Assembly (NCBI RefSeq): GCF_030499535.1
Contig: NZ_JASTLB010000001.1
Coordinates: 1,054,001 to 1,118,000, forward strand
Length of the DNA: 64,000 nucleotides
Origin: Streptomyces sp. TG1A-8
Lineage (GTDB): Bacteria > Actinomycetota > Actinomycetes > Streptomycetales > Streptomycetaceae
Reading direction: 5' to 3'
Position numbers and translations under genes: made by a program. The notes under the pieces were generated by a model. It was given only the letters and a program-made list of their open reading frames with translations, had not been told where the DNA came from and did no database searches. This document shows positions 51,409-63,359 of the stretch, piece after piece (position 1 is the first letter of the stretch; every line of letters starts with the position of its first letter).

Positions 51409-53748
51409 TCACCCCTCGGCGAGCAGCGCGGGCAGGATCCGGTCCGGCGTGAGGGGGAGTTCGCGGAAGCGGGTGCCGGTGGCGTGGTGGACGGCGTTGC
51501 CGATGGCGGCGGCCGTGCCGACGATGCCGATCTCGCCGATGCCCTTGCTGCCCATGGGGTTGAGGTGGGGGTCGTCCTCGTCGATCCAGACGGCCTCGAC
51601 GTCGGGGACGTCGGCGTGGGCGGGCACGTGGTACGAGGCCAGGTCCGCCTCGGCGAAGTCGCCGAACGCGGTGTCCAGCGTGCTGCCCTCGGTCAGGGCC
51701 ATGCCCAGGCCCATGGTCATGCCGCCGACGAACTGCGAACGTGCCGTGCGGGCGTTGAGGATGTGCCCGGCGGCGTAGACGCCGAGCAGGCGGCGGACCC
51801 GGACCTCGCCGGTGACGGTGTCGACGGCGACCTCGGCGAAGTGGGCGCCGAACGCGTGCCGGGCGTACGGGCTGTCGGCGTCGGCCCGCCCGGTGGTGTC
51901 GGCGCGGGCGGCCAGCCCCTCGGCCGGCAGCGGGCCGCCGTGCCCGGCGAGCCGCTCCCTGAGCTGGACGCACGCCTCGTGCACCGCCCAGCCCCAGGAG
52001 GCGGTGCCGGAGGAGCCGCCGGCCAGCGGGGCCGGGGGCAGGTCACTGCGGCCGACCTCGGTGCGCACCCGGTCCACGGGCACGCCGAGCGCGTCGGCGG
52101 CCACTTGGGCGAGGACGGTGCGGGCGCCGGTGCCGATGTCGGCCGCGTTGACCCGGACCACGAAGCCGCCGTCCGGCAGGGCGTGCGTGGTCGCGGTGGA
52201 CGGGGACGCCATCACCGGGTAGGTCGCCGCGGCCACGCCGGTGCCCAGCAGCAGCGGCCCCTCGGCGCGGGAGCGCGGGCGCGGGTCGCGCTCCGCCCAG
52301 CCGAAGCGGCGGGCACCCTCGCGCAGGCACTCCACGAGGTGCCGGCTGCTGAACGGCTTGCCGCTGCCGGGGGCGCGGTCCGGCTCGTTGCGGATGCGCA
52401 GCTCCACCGGGTCGATGCCGAGCGCGCCGGCGAGTTCGTCCATGGCGGACTCCAGGGCGTACATGCCGGGGGCCTCGCCCGGTGCGCGCATCCAGGACGG
52501 GCTGGGGACGTCCAGCGGGACCACCCGGTGGACGGTGCGCAGGTGCGGTGCGGCGTACATGACGCGGGCCGGCACGGCGGCCTGCTCCACGAACTCCTTG
52601 ACGCGGGAGGTGTGCGTGGTCACCTCGTGCAGCAGGGCGGTGAGGCGCCCGTCCTCCGTCGCGCCGAGGCGCAGCCGGTGCAGGGTGGGGGCGCGGTGGC
52701 CGATCGTGGTGGGGAGGTGGCGGCGGGGGTGGGCCAGGGTCACGGGCCGGCCGGTGTGCCGGGCGGCCATGGCGGCGAGGACGACGTCGGGGCGCGGCGT
52801 GCCCTTGGAGCCGAAGCCGCCGCCGACGTGCTCGGCGACGACGGTGATCCGGTCCTCGGGCAGCTCGAACAGGGACGCCAGCACGGAGCGGACGGTCGTA
52901 CCGCCCTGGCTGGAGGTGTACACCGTGAGCCGGTCCCCCTCCCACTGCGCCGTGGTCGCGTGCGGCTCCATGGGGTGGTTGTGCAGGGGCGGCACGCGGT
53001 ACTCGGTGTCCACGCGGACCCGCGCGGCGGCGAAGGCGGTCTCCGGATCGCCGTGGTCGAGCCGGCCCGGCTGGCCGCCGTTGGCCTCCTCCGGCTCGTA
53101 GGCGTCCGGGTGGTCGGGGCGCAGGCCGGCGTCGTGCGCCTCGGTGTCGTACGTGACGTGGACCGCGCGGGCGGCGGCGCGGGCCGTCTCCGGTGTCTCG
53201 GCGACGACCAGGGCGACGCACCAGCCCCGGTGCGGCACGTCCGGGTCCTGGAGCAGGGCGAGGGTGGCGTCGTCCGGTTCGGCGAGGCGGGGGGCGTCAC
53301 CGGGGGTGAGGACCGCGAGCACGCCGGGCAGCGCGAGCGCGTCGGCGGTGTCGACGTCCCTGACCCGGCCGCGCGCCACGGCCGCCGGCACGGGCCAGGC
53401 GTGGGCACGTCCGGCCAGCGGGTGCTCGGCGGCGTACCGGGCGCCCCCGGTCACCTTCTGCCGCCCTTCCCGGCGCTCGACGGGGGCGCCCAGGGCGGCC
53501 CCGACGGGGGGCGTGGCGCCGGGCCGCGGCCGGGTGCGCGCGGTCGCGGCGTCCGCCGCCGGTGGCAGGTCGGCACCGGCGGGGGCCGGGGGGCCGCCCG
53601 CGGGCGGACCGGACCGGGCCCGGGGACCGTCCGCGGGCAGGCCCGGCCGGTCCCCCGGAGCGTCCGCCGGAAGGCCGCCGCGGGCCGGCCGGGCGCCGGG
53701 CGGCGGGCCGGGGGGCGGGGTGGTCGGGGGCGGGCCGGTGGGGGCCAT
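51409..53748 (-). CDS. Molybdopterin-binding subunit of a xanthine-dehydrogenase-family aldehyde oxidoreductase (PaoC-like)
   Basis: 779 residues. After an unusual Pro/Gly/Ala-rich leader of about 90 residues, the normal domain starts with GAPVERREGRQKVTGGARYA. Cofactor motifs: VGGGFGSKG, RAPGEAPGMYALE, GGSSGTASWG, and the catalytic Glu in GSKGIGEIGIVGTAAAIGNA. With the 2Fe-2S and FAD subunits it should hydroxylate aldehydes or related substrates with water. The low-complexity leader is not seen in characterised relatives and has no twin-arginine signal. ATG 53748 has AGGAG 5 bp upstream. Third gene of the operon. Confidence 0.9.
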   Translation of the reverse strand: MAPTGPPPTTPPPGPPPGARPARGGLPADAPGDRPGLPADGPRARSGPPAGGPPAPAGADLPPAADAATARTRPRPGATPPVGAALGAPVERREGRQKVTGGARYAAEHPLAGRAHAWPVPAAVARGRVRDVDTADALALPGVLAVLTPGDAPRLAEPDDATLALLQDPDVPHRGWCVALVVAETPETARAAARAVHVTYDTEAHDAGLRPDHPDAYEPEEANGGQPGRLDHGDPETAFAAARVRVDTEYRVPPLHNHPMEPHATTAQWEGDRLTVYTSSQGGTTVRSVLASLFELPEDRITVVAEHVGGGFGSKGTPRPDVVLAAMAARHTGRPVTLAHPRRHLPTTIGHRAPTLHRLRLGATEDGRLTALLHEVTTHTSRVKEFVEQAAVPARVMYAAPHLRTVHRVVPLDVPSPSWMRAPGEAPGMYALESAMDELAGALGIDPVELRIRNEPDRAPGSGKPFSSRHLVECLREGARRFGWAERDPRPRSRAEGPLLLGTGVAAATYPVMASPSTATTHALPDGGFVVRVNAADIGTGARTVLAQVAADALGVPVDRVRTEVGRSDLPPAPLAGGSSGTASWGWAVHEACVQLRERLAGHGGPLPAEGLAARADTTGRADADSPYARHAFGAHFAEVAVDTVTGEVRVRRLLGVYAAGHILNARTARSQFVGGMTMGLGMALTEGSTLDTAFGDFAEADLASYHVPAHADVPDVEAVWIDEDDPHLNPMGSKGIGEIGIVGTAAAIGNAVHHATGTRFRELPLTPDRILPALLAEG

Positions 53749-53781
53749 GGGGTCTCCTGGGACGGGCCGGGGCGGGGGTCG

Positions 53782-54777
53782 TCAGAGCGGCGCGGGGGCC
53801 GGGGCGAGGCGGTTGAGGACGTCCAGGGCGAGGTTGCGGGCCAGGGGCACCTTGTAGGCGGTGTCGCGCAACGGCTCGGCGCGCTCCAGTTCGAGGGCGA
53901 CGGCGCCCTCGAAGGCGGCGGGCGTCGCGGCGGCGCCCAGCAGGGCGGTCTCCGCGTGCCGGGCCCGCCAGGGCCGGTGGGCGAGGCCGCCGAAGGCGAT
54001 GCCCACGTGGTCGACGACGCCGTCGGCGACGCCCAGCACCACGGCCACGGAGGCGAGCGCGAAGGCGTACGACGCGCGGTCGCGGGCCTTGCGGTAGGCG
54101 GACGGGAGCCCGGCCGGGGCGGCGGGCAGCAGCACGCCGGTGATCAGCTCGCCCGGGCGGATCTCGGTGTCCCGTTCCGGGTGCTCGCCGGGCAGCCGGT
54201 GGAAGTCCGCCGCCGGGATGCTGCGGGTCCCCTCGGTGCCGTACAGCTCCACGCGGGCGTCGAGGGCGGCCAGGGCCACCGCCATGTCGGAGGGGTGGGT
54301 GGCGACGCACCGCTGCGAGTGCCCGAAGACCGCGTGGTCGCGGTGGACGCCCTCCAGGGCCCCGCAGCCGCTGCCCGGCTCCCGCTTGTTGCAGGGTTTG
54401 TCCAGGTCCTGGAAGTAGGGGCAGCGGGTGCGCTGCAGGAGGTTGCCGCCGGTCGTGGCCGCGTTGCGCAGCTGGCCGGAGGCTCCCGCGAGGAGCGCCT
54501 GGGACAGGACCGGGTAGCGGTCGCGGACGAGCGGGTGGGCGGCGAGGTCGCTGTTGCGGACGGTGGCGCCGACGCGCAGCGAGCCGTCGGGCCGCTCCTC
54601 GACGGTGTCCAGGGGCAGCCGGCCGACGTCGACGAGGACCGCGGGACTCTCCACGCCGAGCTTCATGAGGTCGACGAGGTTGGTGCCGCCGGCGAGGTAG
54701 CGGGCGCCGGGGTGGGCGGCGTGGGCCGCGACGGCCTCCTCGACGCTGCCGGGCCTGAGGTAGGCGAAGCCTTTCAC
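53782..54777 (-). CDS. FAD-binding subunit with extra 4Fe-4S motif (PaoB-like)
   Basis: 331 residues. FAD-binding motifs are LAGGTNLVDLMKLGV and GQLRNAATTGGNLLQRTRC. The insertion RCPYFQDLDKPCNKREPGSGC with a later Cys (SQRC) is the cysteine pattern that binds an additional [4Fe-4S] cluster in PaoB and 4-hydroxybenzoyl-CoA reductase, so this is not the plain xanthine-dehydrogenase FAD chain. GTG 54777 overlaps the stop of the iron-sulfur subunit (GTGA). Confidence 0.9.
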   Translation of the reverse strand: MKGFAYLRPGSVEEAVAAHAAHPGARYLAGGTNLVDLMKLGVESPAVLVDVGRLPLDTVEERPDGSLRVGATVRNSDLAAHPLVRDRYPVLSQALLAGASGQLRNAATTGGNLLQRTRCPYFQDLDKPCNKREPGSGCGALEGVHRDHAVFGHSQRCVATHPSDMAVALAALDARVELYGTEGTRSIPAADFHRLPGEHPERDTEIRPGELITGVLLPAAPAGLPSAYRKARDRASYAFALASVAVVLGVADGVVDHVGIAFGGLAHRPWRARHAETALLGAAATPAAFEGAVALELERAEPLRDTAYKVPLARNLALDVLNRLAPAPAPL

Positions 54778-55313
54778 GGGAGCACGTCCTCCACCGCCTC
54801 GACGATGCGCGGGTAGGCGCCGCAGCGGCACAGGTTGCCGCTGAGCCGCTCGCGGATCTCGGACCGGTCCAGCGGGACGGGCCGGCCGGAGGGGACCTCG
54901 GGGCCGGTCACGTGGGAGGGGTGGCCGGCCGCGGCCTCGGCGAGCATGCCGACGGCGGAGCAGATCTGCCCCGGGGTGCAGTAGCCGCACTGGAAGGCGT
55001 CGCGGTCGAGGAAGGCGCGCTGCAGCGGGTGCGGCTCCTCGCCGTCGCCGCCCAGGCCCTCGATGGTGGTGACCTCGCTGCCGTCCAGGGTGACGGCGAG
55101 CAGCAGGCAGCTGTTGAGGCGGCGGCCGTCGACCAGGACGGTGCAGGCACCGCACTGGCCGTGGTCGCAGCCCTTCTTGGACCCGGTCAGGTCGAAGTCC
55201 TCGCGGAGCAGGTCCAGCAGGACCCGCCGGTGGTCGACGAGCAGGGTGCGGGGTTTGCCGTTGACCCGGAGAGTGATCTCCGAGTGGGGGCCGGACTGGT
55301 GGTCGCTGGTCAT
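54774..55313 (-). CDS. 2Fe-2S subunit of the molybdo-enzyme (PaoA-like)
   Basis: 179 residues with two [2Fe-2S] clusters: the ferredoxin-like C-x4-C-x2-C set in [22 protein letters not shown] and the second in [11 protein letters not shown] with [15 protein letters not shown]. This is the standard small subunit that passes electrons from the molybdenum centre to FAD. No twin-arginine signal is evident at this start (ATG 55313), so cytoplasmic location is likely, unlike E. coli PaoA. First gene of the operon. Confidence 0.92.
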   Translation of the reverse strand: MTSDHQSGPHSEITLRVNGKPRTLLVDHRRVLLDLLREDFDLTGSKKGCDHGQCGACTVLVDGRRLNSCLLLAVTLDGSEVTTIEGLGGDGEEPHPLQRAFLDRDAFQCGYCTPGQICSAVGMLAEAAAGHPSHVTGPEVPSGRPVPLDRSEIRERLSGNLCRCGAYPRIVEAVEDVLP

Positions 55314-55377
55314 CGCAGGGAGGGCCTTCCGGACGGACCGTGTGCCGTGCAACTTCACGTATCCAGGCTGCGGCGCC

Positions 55378-55833
55378 TCACACGTCCGGGCTCCGAGGGG
55401 CACCCGTGCGGCGGAGGAGGGCCGGGGACGGCGTCGCCGGGTCGAGGACGACCACGTCCGGACCGGGGCCGGGGCCGTCGGCGTGCCGGGGCACGGGGGT
55501 CACCCGGAAACACCGGGCGGCGGTGCCGTTGCGCGCGCCGGACGAACCGGACGCTGTCGGCCGTCGCGTCGCCGGTCACGTCCAGGCACTTGCCGAGGGC
55601 GCGGACGGTGCCGCCACCGCCGACCGTCCACTGCTGGACGGCGCTGCCGTTGCAGTCGTAGAGCTGGACGGCCGTGCCGTCGGCGGAGTTCGCCCCGGCG
55701 ACGTCGAGGCACTTGCCTTGCCGGCCAGGCCCGTGACGGCGCCGGTGGCGGCCTGGGCCGGGGCGGCGGTGAGCAGGCCGGCGGCGAGGGACAGCGCGGC
55801 GCGCGGGACGGCTGCGGTGAGGGGTCTGGCCAT
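55378..55833 (-). pseudogene. Secreted ricin-type (CBM13-like) lectin gene broken by two frameshifts
   Basis: ATG 55833 opens a signal peptide ([20 protein letters not shown], then AQAATGAV). After VTGLAG the frame breaks; in the next frame the sequence continues [20 protein letters not shown] then [13 protein letters not shown] and a second [12 protein letters not shown], the QxW-type repeats of ricin lectins. A second shift follows, after which [13 protein letters not shown] continues to a stop at 55378. AAGGCAAG at the first break suggests a small duplication. It is either a decayed lectin domain or, less likely, sequencing error. Confidence 0.75.
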
Positions 55834-56012
55834 GGGTGGGGGCGGCCTTTCGCGTGGGGGCGCCCGGGCGCGGCCCGGCACCCGGAGGACCATCGGGTGC
55901 CGGGCCTGCCAGGGGTCTTCGAGCAAGGCGTGAGGTGAGAGGTCTGGACCACAGTCGTCAAGAGGCTGGACGGCGTTCAGGAGGATGGACGCCGGCGGGA
56001 GGACGGTCCCCC

Positions 56013-57896
56013 TCAGGCCGTCCGCTCGGCGGCGGCCCGCTCGGCGAACTGCGTCCGGTGCAGCTCCGCGTAGCGTCCGCCGGCCGCCAGCAGCTCCTCG
56101 TGCGTGCCCCGTTCCACGATGCGGCCGGCCTCCACCACCAGGATCTGGTCGGCGGCCCGGACGGTGGACAGGCGGTGGGCGATCACCACGGCGGTGCGGC
56201 CCTGCAGGGCCTCGGTCAGGGCCTCCTGGAGGGCCGCCTCCGAGGTGTTGTCCAGGTGGGCGGTGGCCTCGTCGAGGATGACGACGCGCTGGCGGGCCAG
56301 CAGCAGCCGGGCGATCGTCATGCGCTGGCGTTCGCCGCCGGAGAGCCGGTAGCCGCGCTCGCCGACCACCGTGTCCAGGCCGTCGGGCAGGGCCCGGACG
56401 ACCTGGGCCAGCCGGGCGCGGCCGAGCACGTCCCACAGCTCCTCGTCCGTCGCCTCCGGGCGGGCCAGCAGCAGGTTGGCGCGGACCGTGTCGTGGAAGA
56501 GGTGGCCGTCCTGGGTGACCATGCCCAGGACGGCCCGCAGAGAGGCGGCGGTCAGGTCGCGGACGTCGATCCCGCCGATGCGGACGGCGCCGGCGTCGAC
56601 GTCGTACAGACGCGGCAGCAGCTGCGCGATGGTGGACTTGCCGGCGCCGGAGGAGCCCACCAGGGCGACGGTCCGGCCGGGTTCGGCGCGGAAGGAGACG
56701 CCGTGCAGGACCTCGGCGCCGCCGCGGCCGTCGAGCGTGGCGACCTCCTCCAGGGAGGCGAGGGAGACCTGGTCGGCGGCCGGGTAGGCGAAGCGCACGT
56801 CGTCGAACTCGACGGCCACCGGTCCCTCGGGCACCTCGCGGGCGTCCGGCCGCTCCTCGATGAGCGGCTTCAGGTCGAGCACCTCGAAGACCCGCTCGAA
56901 GCTGACGAGCGCGCTCATCACCTCCACCCGGGCTCCGGCGAGCGCGGTGAGCGGGGCGTACAGGCGGGTCAGGAGCAGGGCGAGGGAGACGACGGCACCG
57001 GCCTCCAGGGTGCCGTTCAGCGCGAACCAGCCGCCGAGGCCGTAGACGAGGGCGAGCGCGAGGGCGGAGACCAGGGTGAGGGCGGTGATGAACACGGACT
57101 GGGCCGTCGCCGTGCGCACGCCGATGTCGCGGACCCGGCGGGCGCGGGCCGCGAACTCGGCCGACTCCTCCTCCGGACGGCCGAACAGCTTCACCAAGGT
57201 GGCGCCGGGCGCGGAGAAGCGCTCGGTCATCCGGTTGCCCATGGCCGCGTTGAGCGTCGCCGCCTCGCGCTGCAGGCCGGCCATCCGGCTGCCCATGCGG
57301 CGGGCGGGCACCACGAACACGGGCAGCAGCGCCAGCGCGAGCAGGGTGATCTGCCAGGACAGGGTCAGCATCACGGCGAGCGTGAGCAGCAACGTCACCA
57401 GGTTGCTGACCACGCCCGACAGGGTGTTGGCGAACGCCCGCTGGGCACCGATCACGTCGTTGTTGAGCCGGCTGACCAGCGCTCCCGTGCGCGTCCGCGT
57501 GAAGAACGCGACGGGCATGCGCTGCACGTGGTCGAACACGGCCGTGCGCAGGTCGAGGATCAGCCCCTCCCCGAGCGTCGCCGACAGGCGCCGGCCGAGG
57601 ATGCCGAGAGCCGCCTCGGCGAGGGCGGCGAGCGCGATCAGCAGCGAGAGGCGTACGACGGTGCCGGAGTCGTGGCCCGAGACGATCGCGTCGACGACGC
57701 GGCCGGCCAGCACGGGCGTGGCGACGGCGAGCAGCGCGGTCACCACCCCGAGCAGCACGAACCGGGTGATGCCGGCGCGATGGGGGCGGGCGAAGACGGC
57801 GATGCGGCGCAGCGTGGCGCGGGCGAGGGGCCGGCGCTCCCGCTGCGCGTTCATCACACTGTGCAGTTGGGTCCAGGCGGTGGTCTCCATGCTCAT
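56013..57896 (-). CDS. ABC exporter half-transporter (multidrug type)
   Basis: 627 residues. Six-helix membrane domain (about 40-340), then an ATPase with Walker A LVGSSGAGKST, Q-loop GMVTQDGHLFHDT, signature LSGGERQRMTIARLL, Walker B VVILDEATAHLD and IAHRLSTV. It resembles actinobacterial drug/peptide exporters acting as homodimers. ATG 57896 coincides with the expected transcription start of a MerR-type promoter, so the message may be leaderless. No MerR gene is in the window. Confidence 0.92.
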   Translation of the reverse strand: MSMETTAWTQLHSVMNAQRERRPLARATLRRIAVFARPHRAGITRFVLLGVVTALLAVATPVLAGRVVDAIVSGHDSGTVVRLSLLIALAALAEAALGILGRRLSATLGEGLILDLRTAVFDHVQRMPVAFFTRTRTGALVSRLNNDVIGAQRAFANTLSGVVSNLVTLLLTLAVMLTLSWQITLLALALLPVFVVPARRMGSRMAGLQREAATLNAAMGNRMTERFSAPGATLVKLFGRPEEESAEFAARARRVRDIGVRTATAQSVFITALTLVSALALALVYGLGGWFALNGTLEAGAVVSLALLLTRLYAPLTALAGARVEVMSALVSFERVFEVLDLKPLIEERPDAREVPEGPVAVEFDDVRFAYPAADQVSLASLEEVATLDGRGGAEVLHGVSFRAEPGRTVALVGSSGAGKSTIAQLLPRLYDVDAGAVRIGGIDVRDLTAASLRAVLGMVTQDGHLFHDTVRANLLLARPEATDEELWDVLGRARLAQVVRALPDGLDTVVGERGYRLSGGERQRMTIARLLLARQRVVILDEATAHLDNTSEAALQEALTEALQGRTAVVIAHRLSTVRAADQILVVEAGRIVERGTHEELLAAGGRYAELHRTQFAERAAAERTA

Positions 57897-57902
57897 GAGC
57901 AG

Positions 57903-57933
57903 ACCGTAGGACCTCGAGCTTCGTTGAGGTCAA
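57903..57933 (-). promoter_or_regulatory. MerR-type promoter with 19-bp spacer and internal palindrome; probable leaderless start
   Basis: On the minus strand the -35 TTGACC (57928-57933) and -10 TACGGT (57903-57908) are separated by 19 bp, the over-long spacing characteristic of MerR-activated promoters. The spacer carries GACCTC-N10-GAGGTC (57910-57931). The predicted start falls at 57896-57897, exactly at the ABC exporter ATG. Confidence 0.75.
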
Positions 57934-58254
57934 GGTTCGGACGGGTTCGCCCGCCGCGCCGCCCCTCGTGGCCACGGCGGCGGTGACCGCTCGCCGGTCC
58001 GGCGGCCCGCGGTCACCGCCGCCACCGGGGGCCCGGCCCGCCGCTCGAGGCGTCCGGCCGGCGTCCGTGCCGGTCCCCGCCGGTCCGTTCCGCGCGCGAA
58101 CCGGCCTGCCGGATACGGCAGGATGAACGTTCGCGCCGACCGCCGCCGGTCCGGCGGGCGGCGCGGACGCACATCCCGGACATCGAACAGGTGACAACGT
58201 GACGACACTTCACATCAGGTTCCGCGCGGCGGTTCCGCGCGCCGGAGGTGGCCG
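57934..58254. other. Divergent intergenic region upstream of the MscS channel
   Basis: No convincing gene. It contains a palindrome at 58105-58122 and lower-G+C sequence at 58170-58230. GGAGG at 58243-58247 is the ribosome site of the channel gene. Confidence 0.5.
58105..58122. promoter_or_regulatory. Operator-like palindrome upstream of mscS-type gene
   Basis: CCTGCCG (58105-58111) and CGGCAGG (58116-58122) form a perfect 7-bp inverted repeat with 4-bp centre, about 130 bp upstream of the channel start. Regulator unknown. Confidence 0.35.
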
Positions 58255-61802
<3,548 letters not shown>

Positions 61803-61836
61803 CGTCCGCGGCGCCCGGGCCGCCCCGCACGTGATC

Positions 61837-61866
61837 CCGCCCCGGCCGGCACCCCGGCCGGGGCGG
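61837..61866 (+). terminator. Terminator of the isocitrate dehydrogenase gene
   Basis: Perfect 13-bp arms (61837-61849 and 61854-61866, CCGCCCCGGCCGG) with a 4-nt loop, 35 bp after the stop codon. Confidence 0.75.
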
Positions 61867-61954
61867 AGCCGTGCCGCGCGGGCCCTCGGGCCGGCCCGCC
61901 CGACCGTGCCGGGAGCGGGCCGCCGTTGCGGCGGCATGTCGTGTGTGACGTCTT

Positions 61955-61974
61955 CGTGTCGCGTGTGCGACACG
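61955..61974. promoter_or_regulatory. Perfect 8-bp dyad upstream of metY
   Basis: CGTGTCGC (61955-61962) and GCGACACG (61967-61974) flank GTGT. It lies 70-90 bp before the metY start, in a region with several GTGTG/CGTGTC repeats, and is a candidate operator for sulfur-metabolism control. No SAM riboswitch fold was recognised. Confidence 0.45.
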
Positions 61975-62043
61975 TCCGCCGGACTCCGTCCGGCCGTGCT
62001 TACCTCGTCGCACGTCCGCCGACCCCCCCGCACGAGGAGCACC

Positions 62044-63357
62044 ATGAGCACGCAGGCCGACACCTCGGCGTGGTCCTTCGAGACCAAGCAGGTCCACGCC
62101 GGAGCCGCCCCGGACCCGGTCACCGGCGCCCGCGCCACGCCCGTCTACCAGACCACCTCGTTCGTGTTCCGCGACACGCAGCACGCGGCGGACCTGTTCT
62201 CGCTGGCCGAGCCCGGCAACATCTACACCCGCATCCACAACCCCACCACCGACGTCCTCGAGCAGCGGATCGCCGCGCTGGAGGGCGGGGTGGCGGCGGT
62301 GGCGCTGGCGTCGGGGCAGGCGGCCCAGACCCTGGCGCTGCTGACGCTGGCCGGTGCCGGGGACCACGTCGTCTCCAGCGCGTCCCTGTACGGCGGCACG
62401 TTCAACCTGTTCCGGCACACCCTGCCCAGGCTCGGCATCGAGGTGTCGTTCGTGGACGACCCGGACGATCCCGAGGCCTGGCGGGCCGCGGTCCGGCCGG
62501 GCACCAAGGCGTTCTTCGCCGAGTCACTGGGCAATCCGCGCGGCAACGTGCTCGACGTGCGGGCGGTCGCGGACGTGGCGCACGCCGCGGGCGTCCCGCT
62601 GGTCGTGGACAACACCGTGCCGACGCCGTACCTGCTGCGCCCGATCGAGCACGGCGCGGACGTCGTCGTGCACTCCGCGACCAAGTTCCTCGGCGGGCAC
62701 GGGACCGCGATCGCCGGTGTGGTGGTGGACGGCGGCACCTTCGACTTCGGGGCGCACCCCGGACGGTTCCCGGACTTCACCGAGCCGGACGCCAGCTACC
62801 ACGGGCTGCGCTACTGGCCGGCGCTCGGCCCGGGCGCGTTCGCGGTCAAGCTGCGGGTGCAGCTGCTGCGCGACCTCGGCCCGGCGCTCGCCCCGCATTC
62901 GGCGTTCCTGCTGCTGCAAGGGGTGGAGACGCTGAGCCTGCGCATCGAGCGGCACACCGCCAACGCGCAGGCGCTCGCGCAGTGGCTGGAGCAGCGCGAC
63001 GAGGTCGCCGTCGTGCACTATCCGGGCCTCGAATCCAGTCGGTGGTACGAGGCCGGGCAGAGGTACCTGCCGCGCGGCGCCGGCGCGGTGGTCTCCTTCG
63101 AACTGCGCGGCGGGGTCGAGGCGGGCAAGCGGTTCGTGGACGCGGTCGAGCTGTTCAGCCACCTCGCCAACATCGGCGACGTCCGCAGTCTGATCATCCA
63201 CCCGGCCTCCACGACACACAGCCAGCTGACCGAGGACCAGCTGGTGGCCACCGGGACCGCGCCGGGCCTGGTGCGGTTGTCAGTCGGCATCGAGAGCCTC
63301 GCCGACCTCAAGGCGGATCTGGAGGCGGGCTTCCGCGCGGCCAAGGGCACGGCCTGA
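62044..63357 (+). CDS. metY: O-acetylhomoserine sulfhydrylase (O-acetylhomoserine aminocarboxypropyltransferase)
   Basis: 437 residues, Cys/Met-metabolism PLP enzyme. Features: [43 protein letters not shown], and the PLP lysine in [14 protein letters not shown]; the C-terminal [20 protein letters not shown] is typical of MetY. It joins O-acetylhomoserine and sulfide to homocysteine. ATG 62044 has GAGGAG upstream. The adjacent metX makes its substrate; the pair forms a two-gene operon. Confidence 0.95.
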   Translation: MSTQADTSAWSFETKQVHAGAAPDPVTGARATPVYQTTSFVFRDTQHAADLFSLAEPGNIYTRIHNPTTDVLEQRIAALEGGVAAVALASGQAAQTLALLTLAGAGDHVVSSASLYGGTFNLFRHTLPRLGIEVSFVDDPDDPEAWRAAVRPGTKAFFAESLGNPRGNVLDVRAVADVAHAAGVPLVVDNTVPTPYLLRPIEHGADVVVHSATKFLGGHGTAIAGVVVDGGTFDFGAHPGRFPDFTEPDASYHGLRYWPALGPGAFAVKLRVQLLRDLGPALAPHSAFLLLQGVETLSLRIERHTANAQALAQWLEQRDEVAVVHYPGLESSRWYEAGQRYLPRGAGAVVSFELRGGVEAGKRFVDAVELFSHLANIGDVRSLIIHPASTTHSQLTEDQLVATGTAPGLVRLSVGIESLADLKADLEAGFRAAKGTA

Positions 63358-63359
63358 CC

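Noticed and set aside
57930..58208. 92-codon minus-strand frame upstream of the ABC exporter, considered as a missing MerR regulator
   Set aside because: No helix-turn-helix pattern; Arg/Pro-rich translation of non-coding sequence.
61875..62043. SAM-type riboswitch before metY
   Set aside because: Only a simple dyad is visible; no multi-helix junction or conserved core could be recognised by eye.
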